Below are positions 24,995 through 34,900 of a stretch of DNA of 64,000 bases, piece after piece (within the stretch, counting starts at the first letter, position 1; every line of letters begins with the position of its first letter). The notes below the pieces were generated by a model, which searched no databases, was not told the DNA's origin, and saw nothing but the letters and a program-made list of their open reading frames with translations. Origin of the DNA: SYFT01 sp964471115 (lineage in GTDB: Bacteria > Acidobacteriota > Vicinamibacteria > Vicinamibacterales > SCN-69-37); NCBI GenBank assembly GCA_964471115.1, contig CAYYFE010000020.1:1-64000 (forward strand). The letters run 5' to 3'. The translations under genes were made by a program, and so were the position numbers.

Positions 24995-26284
24995 TCACGC
25001 ACGCAGTGTCGTCACGGCGGATTCAAGAATCGCGAGACCTTCGTCGAGAATCACATCAGACGCCGTGAGCGGCCAGAGCAGGCGCACGGTGTCGGCATAC
25101 AGCCCACACGTCAAGACGATCAGGCCGCGATCAAGACAGGCGGCCGCCAGCGCCTTCGCGCCATCGGGATTGGGTTCGGTACCGCCGTGCGAGGTGACGA
25201 TCTCGAACGCCACCATCGCGCCCAGTCCACGGACATCCCCGATCGGCAATCCAACGCGCGCGGCCTTGATCGCCTGCAGGCGCGCCAGGACACGCGCGCC
25301 CTGAACGGCCGCACGCTCGAGGAGGCGCTCCTGCTCGAACGCCTCGAACACCCCAAGGGCGGCGGCGCATGAGACGGGGTTGCCGGCGTAGGTGCCGCCC
25401 ACTCGCGCGGGTTCGATCGCATCCATGATGGCCGCGCGCCCGACCACGCCCGCCAGCGGGAAGCCTCCGGCCAGCGACTTCGCCACGGTGATCAGGTCGG
25501 GTTCGACGCCGGCGTGTTCCACCGCGAACCACCGGCCGGTCCGCCCGAACCCGCTCTGAATCTCGTCGGCGATCAGCAGGATGCCGTGCGCGTCACACCG
25601 CTGCCGCAGCGCGGCCAGCCACTCCGGCGGCGCGATGTAGAAGCCGCCCTCCCCTTGCACCGGCTCGACGATGATCGCCGCCACGCGCGACGGCTCGACC
25701 TGGCACTTGAACACCAGATCGAGCGCCGCCAGCGACTCGGCCACGGTGTGGCCGCGATGCGCCACCGGGTACGGCGCGTGCCAGATGCCCGGCGCAAAGG
25801 GACCAAACCCCGCCTTGTAGGGCACCACCTTGCCCGTCAGCGCCATCGCCAGATTCGTGCGCCCGTGAAAGGCGCCGTGAAACGCGAGGATGTCGGACCG
25901 GCCGGTGTACGCCCGCGCGTACTTCACGGCGTTCTCCACCGCCTCGGCGCCGGTCGTGACCAGCAGCGACTTCTTCGCGCCCGCGATGGGCGCGATGGCA
26001 TTGAGCCGCTCACACACTTCGATGTACGGCGCGTACGGCACGACCACGGCGCAGGTATGGGTGAAGGCCTCGAGCTGCGCCCGCACACGCGCCATCACAC
26101 GCGGATGCCGATGGCCGGTGTTGAGCACGGCGATGCCGCCGGCAAAGTCGATGAACCGCCGTCCTTCCACGTCCCACAGTTCGGTGTTCTCGGCCCGCGC
26201 GGCGACGATGGCCGCGCCGGGAAACAGGCCCCGCGAGACCGCCGCCTCGCGCCTCGCCAGCCAGTGTGCGTTGTCTGCCGTCAT
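24995..26284 (-). CDS. gabT: 4-aminobutyrate-type class III aminotransferase
   Basis: A 429-residue PLP enzyme. The pocket motif LLVTTGAEAVENAVKYARAY contacts the cofactor phosphate, IIVEPVQGEGGFYIAP precedes the LLIADEIQSGFGRTG aspartate, and the Schiff-base Lys269 lies in LITVAKSLAGGFPLAG. The pattern matches GABA transaminases, which convert 4-aminobutyrate and 2-oxoglutarate to succinate semialdehyde and glutamate. Related omega-amino-acid transaminases look alike, so the exact amine is not certain. A GGAGG motif nine bases before the ATG fixes the start. It stands alone and is divergent from the radical SAM gene 62 bases away. Confidence 0.88.
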   Translation of the reverse strand: MTADNAHWLARREAAVSRGLFPGAAIVAARAENTELWDVEGRRFIDFAGGIAVLNTGHRHPRVMARVRAQLEAFTHTCAVVVPYAPYIEVCERLNAIAPIAGAKKSLLVTTGAEAVENAVKYARAYTGRSDILAFHGAFHGRTNLAMALTGKVVPYKAGFGPFAPGIWHAPYPVAHRGHTVAESLAALDLVFKCQVEPSRVAAIIVEPVQGEGGFYIAPPEWLAALRQRCDAHGILLIADEIQSGFGRTGRWFAVEHAGVEPDLITVAKSLAGGFPLAGVVGRAAIMDAIEPARVGGTYAGNPVSCAAALGVFEAFEQERLLERAAVQGARVLARLQAIKAARVGLPIGDVRGLGAMVAFEIVTSHGGTEPNPDGAKALAAACLDRGLIVLTCGLYADTVRLLWPLTASDVILDEGLAILESAVTTLRA

Positions 26285-26331
26285 GGTTCGCCTCCGCTTC
26301 TGCCGACTCCCGCCGCCCTCGGATTCCCGGC

Positions 26332-26337
26332 TACAAT
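26332..26337 (+). promoter_or_regulatory. -10-like TACAAT before the radical SAM gene
   Basis: TACAAT ends nine bases before the ATG at 26347, within the divergent gap with gabT. Confidence 0.45.
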
Positions 26338-26346
26338 GCCGCCACA

Positions 26347-27963
26347 ATGCGCATGCTGCTGCTGGCCGGGTTTGGCCCATACGAAATGGGCAGCAAAGCC
26401 CTTGATGGCACCCTCTTCGCGCCCGCCACCACCCCACACCTGCAGGACTCGTATCGACGGCTGGCCGGGCGCCCGGTCGATCTCGGACAGTTATGGTACC
26501 GCGGTTACCGCTCCGCACACGACCACACGCCCGAGTGGCGGCCGCTGCTGCGGCCCTACCGCGGCAGCGTGCCGCACCTGTCGCTGCAGACCGTCCGCGC
26601 GATCCTCGAGACCACCGACGTCGAACTGGAAGTCTTCGACCTCGACGATCTGTGGCTCGGCAAGTCGCCGCGCGGCTCGGACTTCGATGTCGTCGGCCTG
26701 TCGACGACGTTCATCTGCGACGCGTACACGCTGGGCCGGACGATTCAGTGGATCGCGGCGCGGTTTCCCGAGGCGACGCTGGTGCTGGGGGGCCAGTACA
26801 GCAACCTCAAGTACGCCTCGATCCTGGCCGCGCACCCGGAGGTCGACTACGTCGTCCGCGGTGACGCCGAACTGGTGTTGCCCCGGCTGCTGGCCGCCCT
26901 CGAGCGGGGCCTCAGTGTCGACGACATTCCGAACCTGGCGGCCCGTGATGGGCAGGGGCGGCCGGTGGCGACGCCGATCGAGTACATCGACTTCGATGCG
27001 CACCCCGCGCCGATCTTCCAGGGCCCGCAGGACATCGTGCCGTACGAATCGATGCGCGGCTGCCCGTTCTCGTGCAAGTTCTGTTCGTTTCCCGCGGCCT
27101 CGCCCAAGTGGCGGCACAAGTCGGCGGCGCACATCTGCCGCGACTGGCGCCACTACGCCGACGCCAACGGCGCGACGCTGGTGCGCGCCATGGATTCCAC
27201 CTTCACGGTGCCGCGCACGCGCTTCCGCGAACTGCTCGCGATGCTGCCCGATCTCGGCATCGCCTGGGAAGCCTACAGCCGGGCCAACTGCATCGACACG
27301 CCGGCGCTGGTCGAGGGACTCGAGGCCGCGCACTGCCAGGGGCTGCGCATCGGCTTCGAGTCGATGAACGACGGCGTGCTGAAGGCGATGGACAAGAAGG
27401 TCACGGCGGCCGAAAACGTCCGCGCGGGCGATCTGCTCGCCGGGTCGCAGGTCGACCTCAAGGCCTCGTTCATCGTCGGCTACCCGGGCGAATCACTGCC
27501 CGCCTACGAAGACACGCACCGCTATCTCATCGAACGCTTCCGCGGCAAATACATCATGAGCGTCTTCACGCTCACCGACGAAACGATGCCCGTGCTCGAG
27601 GACCTGCCCCGTTTCCAGCTCGAGTACAGCAGCCCGGTCACCTGGAAACATGTGGGCATGGACTCCGAGACGGCGGGCGCGCTGCGCGAACGGACGATGC
27701 GCGAGGTGCGCTGGCAGAGCGAACACGCCGTGCTGCACCTGTGGCAGAACGCCTACAGCCGGCCGCTGGTGCCGGAGTTCGACCTCGCGCGGAACGAACG
27801 GGTCGAAAAACTCGTGGAGCGCCTGGCCTTCGCGGTCAAGGATCTCGGCGAAGGCGCCGCGGCCGCCGATCAATGCCAGCAGCTGCTGGCCAATCTGGAC
27901 GACATGGGCATCGTGATGCGCGAGGCCCCGATGCCCGATTACGCCGGTGCGCCGGTGGCGTGA
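26347..27963 (+). CDS. Cobalamin-type (class B-like) radical SAM enzyme
   Basis: A 538-residue protein. The N-terminal Rossmann domain (about 90-190) resembles B12-binding domains, with TLVLGGQYSNLKYASILAAH and VDYVVRGDAELVLPRLL. The position of the usual D-x-H-x-x-G is D125-A-Y127-T-L-G130, so the cobalt-ligand histidine is replaced by tyrosine. The radical SAM cluster is CPFSCKFC (Cys239, Cys243, Cys246), followed by SFPAASPKWR. SFIVGYPGESLPAYEDTH is the conserved barrel end. Such enzymes methylate or rearrange unreactive carbons in secondary metabolites. It borders the PKS-NRPS locus on the left, has a close paralogue at the right end, and overlaps the convergent methyltransferase by 25 bases. 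Confidence 0.85.
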   Translation: MRMLLLAGFGPYEMGSKALDGTLFAPATTPHLQDSYRRLAGRPVDLGQLWYRGYRSAHDHTPEWRPLLRPYRGSVPHLSLQTVRAILETTDVELEVFDLDDLWLGKSPRGSDFDVVGLSTTFICDAYTLGRTIQWIAARFPEATLVLGGQYSNLKYASILAAHPEVDYVVRGDAELVLPRLLAALERGLSVDDIPNLAARDGQGRPVATPIEYIDFDAHPAPIFQGPQDIVPYESMRGCPFSCKFCSFPAASPKWRHKSAAHICRDWRHYADANGATLVRAMDSTFTVPRTRFRELLAMLPDLGIAWEAYSRANCIDTPALVEGLEAAHCQGLRIGFESMNDGVLKAMDKKVTAAENVRAGDLLAGSQVDLKASFIVGYPGESLPAYEDTHRYLIERFRGKYIMSVFTLTDETMPVLEDLPRFQLEYSSPVTWKHVGMDSETAGALRERTMREVRWQSEHAVLHLWQNAYSRPLVPEFDLARNERVEKLVERLAFAVKDLGEGAAAADQCQQLLANLDDMGIVMREAPMPDYAGAPVA

Positions 27964-28964
27964 GCCCCGGCGGCCAACGCCGCCTCGATGACGGTGTGCC
28001 CCGACGGCAACGCCTCCACGCCGGTCACGAGGAAGCCAGCCTGCGTGGCCAGCGCCGACAGCGCGTCGGCGCTTCTCGGCGTGGCCCCGGGTTCACAAAT
28101 CACGAGTTGCAGCAGATCGTCGAGCGCGCGATACAGACCGGACATGCCGCCTCCGATGACCGGCTCGATGATCAGCAGCCGCCCGTCCGCGACGCCCGCA
28201 AGCGCGGTGGCAATCGAGCGGAGGATGGCCACGGCGCGTTCATCGCCCCAGTTGTGCAGCACGTTCTTGAGCAGGTAGAGGTCCGCCCCCGCGGGTACGG
28301 CCTCGAAGAAGTCGCCGGGGCAGTACGTCAGACGGCCGCGCAAATCGGCATCGAGATCGCGTTGCGCGCGCGCGCAGACCGCCGGCCGATCGACACACTG
28401 ACCGCGCAGGTGCGGCACGGCGCGCAGCAGCCCGCGCACGACCGTCCCGCGGCCGCCGCCCACGTCCACCACGGTCGAGACGCGGGAAAAGTCGCGGTGC
28501 GCCGCGAGCACGCCGCCGAGCGGGCGGGCCAGGTCCTCCATGGCGCGGTCGTAGACGTCGGCCGCCTCGGGCGTGTGCGCCAGGTAGTCGTACAACGACT
28601 CGCCCAGCACCGGACGGGCCGCGGGTTCTCCGGTCGCCACGGTGTGGCGCATCGCGTGGAACAGGCGCTGGTAATCGCCGGCCGCCAGCATGCACCAGGC
28701 GCGCACGGACCGCGGATGATCCGCGCGCAGCGTCTCGGACTCGGGCGTGTTGGCAAATGCGCCGTCGGGTGTTTCGGCGAACAGGCCGACCGCCGTCAGG
28801 ACCCGCATCACACCGGCCAGCGGCGCCGCCTGCATCCCCGTCGCGCGCGCGAGATCGTCGGCCGACCGCGGCCCCTCGGCCAGCAGATCGGCGATGCCCA
28901 GTGAGGCCGCCAGCCCGACGGCCGACGCCACCCATCCGCCACACGCCAGGTACGCCGCCTTCAT
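27939..28964 (-). CDS. SAM-dependent methyltransferase of the O-methyltransferase family
   Basis: This 341-residue enzyme has an N-terminal winged-helix dimerisation domain (LGIADLLAEGPRSADDLARA and AGVMRVLTAVGLF). Its catalytic domain has STVVDVGGGRGTVVRGLLRA as the SAM site, GDFFEAVPAGADLYLLKNVL with HNWGDE as the catalytic-histidine region, and LLIIEPVIGGG. This is the acetylserotonin/hydroxyneurosporene O-methyltransferase group common in polyketide pathways; some members act on nitrogen. Its ATG directly follows the TAG of the PKS-NRPS gene, so it is cotranscribed and likely methylates that assembly line's product (enol oxygen, carboxylate or nitrogen). Confidence 0.87.
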   Translation of the reverse strand: MKAAYLACGGWVASAVGLAASLGIADLLAEGPRSADDLARATGMQAAPLAGVMRVLTAVGLFAETPDGAFANTPESETLRADHPRSVRAWCMLAAGDYQRLFHAMRHTVATGEPAARPVLGESLYDYLAHTPEAADVYDRAMEDLARPLGGVLAAHRDFSRVSTVVDVGGGRGTVVRGLLRAVPHLRGQCVDRPAVCARAQRDLDADLRGRLTYCPGDFFEAVPAGADLYLLKNVLHNWGDERAVAILRSIATALAGVADGRLLIIEPVIGGGMSGLYRALDDLLQLVICEPGATPRSADALSALATQAGFLVTGVEALPSGHTVIEAALAAGAHATGAPA

Positions 28965-31900
28965 CTATCCGCTCACCAGGCACGACCGGTCGAGCGTCGC
29001 GCGCATGTGGGCCGCCACGGCCTGCACCGCCGGCGGCTGCAACATCGTGATGTGTGTGCCAGGCACCACATCCGCGGTCACCGCGGCGGTGGTCCAACGG
29101 GCCCATCCGAGGCTGGCGTCTCCCGAAGCGACGGCCGGCCCGAGCGCGACGTCACGATCGGCCGCCGTGAGGACCACCACCGGGATGTCCAGGGGGCCGT
29201 GTGCCGGCCTGTACGTCGCGGCGGCCATGACGTTTGCGCGATACACGTCGACGTAGCGCAGGAACGTGTCGCGGCGGGTATCACCCGGCAACGCGCCGGC
29301 GCGCAACAACCGATCGACCAGCCAGCCGGCGTCGGCCGGTCCTGCCCCCTCGTCGCCGGGCGTCGTCAGGCCAAGGTCGATGCCGTAGAGGCGCTCGACG
29401 CGCGTGGCAATGTGACGCACCCAGTCGCGGGACGTGAGCGACGCAGGATCCTCGGCGTCCACACCCGGAGCCGCGTTGTCAAGCACGATCAGGGCGGCGA
29501 CGTCCCGGCCGCGCGCCCGCAGCCGCGCGGCCACCTCAAACGCCACGAGCGCGCCGAACGAATGTCCGGCGAGGACGAGCGGACCGTTGTCGCGATCCCA
29601 CTGCGCCAGCGCGTCCTCATAGATCGCGGCCAGCGTGGCGATGTCGTCAGGCGCGGCGGCCGGCCCCGACAGGCCCACGGCCTGCGCGCCCCACACCGGC
29701 ACGGCCGGGCCAAGCGCGGTCATGAGGTCCTGGAAGTACAGCAGACTGCCGCCGGCCCCGGGAAAGAGCACCAGCGGCGGGGTGCCGGGCTCACCAGCCT
29801 GCAGCGGCACGATCGGTTGCGTGTCGCCGGCCGGGGCCGACGCCCGCAGCAGCGACGCCAGACGCTCGAGCGTCCGGTGCGTGAACAACGCGGTCAGCGG
29901 CAGGTCCACGCCAAATTCCTCGTGGATGCGCCCGGCCAGGCGGACGGCCCGCAGGGAGTGTCCGCCCAGGTCGAAGAAATCATCCGCCGGGGCGACGTGC
30001 GGCACATCGAGCACGTCCATCCAGATGCGGCGGAGGCGAAGCTCGACGAGATCCCGCGCGGTGGTCACCACCGAACTCACGCGCGGTTCGGGCAGCCGCT
30101 GTCGCAGGGCCCGCACGTCCAGCTTGCCGTTGGGCGTGAGCGGCAGCGCGGACACACCGGTGATCGTCGACGGACGCATGTAGGCCGGCAACCGCTCCAG
30201 CACCCAGGCCTGCAGCGACGCCACGACGTCCGTCGTCGCGTCCGGCTCGGGCACCACCCAGGCGTACAGCGCCGTTGCGCCGGGGCCATCCCGATCCGGC
30301 AACACGACGGCCTGACGCACGTCCGGATGCGCCAACAGCACCTGCTCGACGTGCGCCAGTTCGATGCGGTACCCGCGCACCTTGACCTGCCGGTCTTCAC
30401 GGCCCAGCAACAGCAGTCCACCCGCCGGCGTGAACCGGGCGACATCACCGGTCCGGTACGCGCGCGTCCCGTCAGGCAGACGTACAAACCGCTCGCCGGT
30501 CAGGGCCACGTCGTTGATGTAGCCCCGCGCCAGGGGCACCCCCGAGACGTACACTTCCCCGGGCATGCCGGCCGGCACCGGCCTCCTGGCGTCGTCGAGC
30601 AGCCAGATCGCGGCGTTGTCCACGGCGCGGTCGAGCGGGAGGGTGGCCGACGGCCACTGATGCCCGGGATCAAGCGCCAGCGTGAGCACGCCCACCGTCG
30701 TTTCGGTGGGCCCGTAGTGATTAAAGACGCGACAGGACGAGGTACGCGCCAGCGTGGTGGCCCACGCCGTGCCCGAGGACTCGCCGCCCAGGATCAACGC
30801 CCGGCGCGGCAGCGCCGGCGCGCCGGCATCGATCAGCGCGGCCAGGTGCGACGGCACGATCTTCAGGTAGTCGATGTCGTGCGCGCGCAGGTACGACGCG
30901 AAGCGCGCGGGCTCGGTCGCGTCCCGCGACGACAGCAGATGTAGCGTCCCGCCCGTCACGAGCGAGGGAATGAGCACCGTGTGGCCGAGATCGGCGCCGA
31001 CGGTGGAGACCATCGCGTGCTGCCGGCCCGGCTCGAGCGCGAGAGTCGCGCTGATGCTGGCCACATAGTTGGCCAGCGCGCGATGCTGCACGGCCACGCC
31101 CTTGGGGGCGCCTGTGGAACCCGACGTGAAGATCACGTAGGCGAGATGGTCGAGACCGATCGGCGTGGCGGGCGCCGCCTTCCCGGCCACGCCGCTCACC
31201 TGGAGCGCTGCGCTCGCCTCAGTCACGACGACCGCGGCGCCGGCCTGGCGCCACATCGCCTCACGCGCCGGCGCCGGCACGTCCGGATCGATCGGGACGA
31301 ACGCACCGCCTGCCCTGAGAATGCCCAGCATCCCGACGATGAAGCGGGTGGTGCGCGGCGCGCACAATCCCACGGGCACGTCCGCGCCGACACCGCGCGC
31401 GCGAAGGTCGGCCGCCAGTTCATCGGCGGCCGCCAGCAGTGCGCCGTAGGTCAGCCGGCCGTCCTCGGCCACCACGGCCGTCGCGCCGGGGGACTGCCGC
31501 GCCGCCGCCTCGATATCCATGGGCACGGGACGCAGCGCGGCCGTCCCGGACGGCCGTCCCTGCAACACCGGCCGCGCATCCTCGGCGGCCATCAGCGGTA
31601 ATGCCGCAATCGGCTGATCGACGTCGCGGCCCACCGCGTCGAGCACCTGCACCCACGCGTCTCCGAGACGCGCGATCGTCTCGCGGTCGAAGAGGTCGGT
31701 GTTGAAACCCAGCGCCGCCTGCAGCCGATCGTCGTCTTCGATCACCGTGAGCGTCAGGTCGAACTTGCCGTCGGCCTGCGGCAGTTCGATCGTCTCCGGC
31801 AGACGCAGGCCGTCGCCGCGCGCGGCGGCCGATCGGCGGCTGAGGAAGTTGAACGTGATGTCGAAGATGGGATTCCGGCTCGGATCCCGCGCCACGCGCA

Positions 31901-34900
31901 GGCGCTCCACGAGCAGCGGGAACGGCAGATCGGCGTGGCTCAGCGCCGCGCGGCTGCGCCGGTTGACCTCGGCGAGGAACGCGCTGAAGGTCACTCCGTC
32001 CTCGACGTGCGCGCGAATCACCACCGGCTCGACGAAGTACCCGATGATGCCGGCCACCTCGGGCAACGCCCGGCCCGAGGTCGGCGTGCCAATCACCAGA
32101 TCGCGTTCGCGCGTCCACCGGTGGAGCAACACGAGGAACGTTGTCAGCAGCAGGACGAACGGCGTGACGCCCCGGTCCTTCGCCAGGCGCTGCAGCGCCG
32201 TCGCCAGGGGCGCCGGCACGTCAAGCGTGACCGACTGCCCGTGATAGGTCTGCACCGCCGGCCTCGGGCGATCGGTCGGCAGGTCGAGACGGGCGCGCGG
32301 CTCGGCGAGAGCCTCGCGCCAGAACGCCCACGAGGCGGCGCCGGCCTCGCCCTCGATCCGCTCGCGCTGCCAGCGCGTGAAATCGTGGTACGTCCAGCCT
32401 CCGGGCGCGGCCTCCGGCGTCTGGCCGTCGGCCACCGCCTGTGCCTGAGCCGCAAGATCGCGTCGCAGCAACTCCAGCGACCACGCATCACACGCGATGT
32501 GGTGCATGGTCACCAGCAACGTGACGGCATCGGCGCCGGCGAACCAGTGAAAGCGGATGGGCGGATCCGCCTGGAGATCGAACGGACGGGAGTGCGCGCG
32601 CTGCATCGCGTCGGCGAGGCGGTCGGCGGACCAGTCCCGGACGTCGGTCTCCTCCCACACGACGACCGTCTGCGCGCTCACCTGCTGGCTCAACTCGCCG
32701 AGGTGTTCAACAAAACGCGTCCGCAGCATCGGGTGGCGGGCCACCACCCGCGACGCCGCCTCCCGCCACACCGCGGCGGGCTGGCCGGCGTCGATCCGCA
32801 GCGGCAGGGACTGGTTGTAGGCGGCGCTCTCGGGCGCCAGCCGCCAGAGGAACCAGAGCGCGCGCTGGCCGTACGACAAGGGCGCCCGCTCGGACGCCGC
32901 CGGCCGCGCGGCGGGCCCGGCCTCTCCGTGCTGCTCCAGCGACGTGACCACCGTCCGCGCCAACCATTCGACCGAGGCTTGATCGACGATTTCGGAGGCG
33001 GTCACCTGGATGTCGAGGTCCTGCTTCAGGGCGGCCGCCACCTGCAAGGCCATCAGCGAATCCAGGCCCGCATCACACAGCCGCTGCGTCACGTTCAGAC
33101 GACGATCCTCGGGCACACCGAGAATGCCGCCCACGACCTGCTGGACGTAATCGGCCGCGGCCGACGCTCGCTCATCCGGCGGCGTGTTCCGCAAGCGGGC
33201 CGCCTGCGACGACGGAGCCGCCGGCCGGGCCGGCGCCGCAGTCGCCGCGGCGGGCGTGACCCGCGCCTCGGCGCCCTCGATCCAGTAGTCGTCACGCTCG
33301 AAGGGATAGGTCGGCAGCGCCGCGCGCGGTCCGGAGCGGTACTCGACGGGCCAGTCGACGTGTGTCCCGCGTTCGTACGCGGCAGCAAGGGGATGCGTGG
33401 CAGCACCGTGATCGCCGCGCGCCAGCGCGCGAAGTCCGGCCACCGCCTCGTCACGGCTCGACGCCACCACCGCCCGGCGATGGTCGAAATGCGCCCGGCC
33501 GATCGCCAACGTTCGCGCCACACCCGGCAGATCGCTGTCGGCGCGGCCGGCCAGATGATCGGCCAGCTGCTGCGCGCGCACGCGCAGCGCGCTCTCAGAC
33601 CGTGCGGACACCGGCAGGACCCACGGACCGGCGCCGGACGAAGGCTCGGGAACCCGGACGGGCGCGCGGCCCATGACGACATGGACGTTGGTGCCGCTGA
33701 TCCCGAAGCTGCTGACGCCCGACACCACGTCGCCGGACGTCACCCAGTCACTGTGTTCGGTCACCACGCGGGCGTCGAACCCCCGCCAGTCGGCGCGCGG
33801 ATTCGGCGTCGAGAAATGCAGCGTGGGGGTCAGCGCGCGGTGCTCGTGCTGCAACACCACCTTGATCAGGCTGGCCACGCCGGCGGCCGCCTCGAGGTGA
33901 CCGATGCTCGCCTTGACCGATCCCAGGTGCAGCGGACCGCGGCCCGGCCGCGGCTCGCCGAACACGCGTCGCAGCGCGTTGATCTCGATCGGATCACCCA
34001 GCGACGTCCCCGTCCCGTGCGCTTCCACGTAGCCCACCTGCGACGGCTCACATCCGGCATCGTCAAGCGCCTGGCGCACCACACGCTGCTGGGCCGGACC
34101 ACTCGGCACAGTGAGCCCGCTGGTGCGCCCATCGTGGTTCATCGCCGATCCGTGGATCACGGCGAGTACGGTGTCGCCGGCGGCGAGCGCGTCGGCCAGC
34201 CGCTTGAGCACGACGATGCCGCAGCCTTCGCCGCGGACGTAGCCATCGGCCGCCGCGTCGAACGTCCGGCAGCGCCCCGAGGGCGACAGCGCCCGCGCGT
34301 GGCTGAGCAGGATCGTCGTCTCCGGATTGATCAACAGGTTGACGCCGCCGGCCAGGGCCGCGTCACTTTCGCCGAGCCGCAGACTCTGCACCGCCAGATG
34401 CACGGCGGCCAGTGACGAGGAACAGGCGGTGTCCACCGCCAGGCACGGCCCGTTCAGCCCGAGCGCAAACGACACCCGGCCGGCGGCCGTGCTGGCCATG
34501 TTGCCGGTGCCGAGGTGGCCGCCGATCGCCAGCCGCTCCCGCAGCGACAGGCGGGCCGCGTAATCGGCGTTGCTGATCCCGACGAAGACTCCGGTGCGCG
34601 ACCCGGCGAGCGCGCGGGGGTCAATTGCCGCATGTTCGAGCGCTTCCCAGGCCACCTCGAGCAGGAGGCGCTGCTGCGGATCAAGCGTCAGGGCCTCGCG
34701 CGGTGAGATGCCGAAAAACGCGGCGTCGAAACCGCGGATGTCGTCGAGGAAGGCGCCGAAGGACGCGCGGCTTCGCACGAGGGGATCGTCACTGCCCTCA
34801 AACCACGCCGGCTGCCAGCGATCGGCCGGGACGGAGCCGACCGCGTCGCGGCCTTCGGCGAGCACCTGCCAGAACGCGGCCGGCGAGACCGCACCACCCG

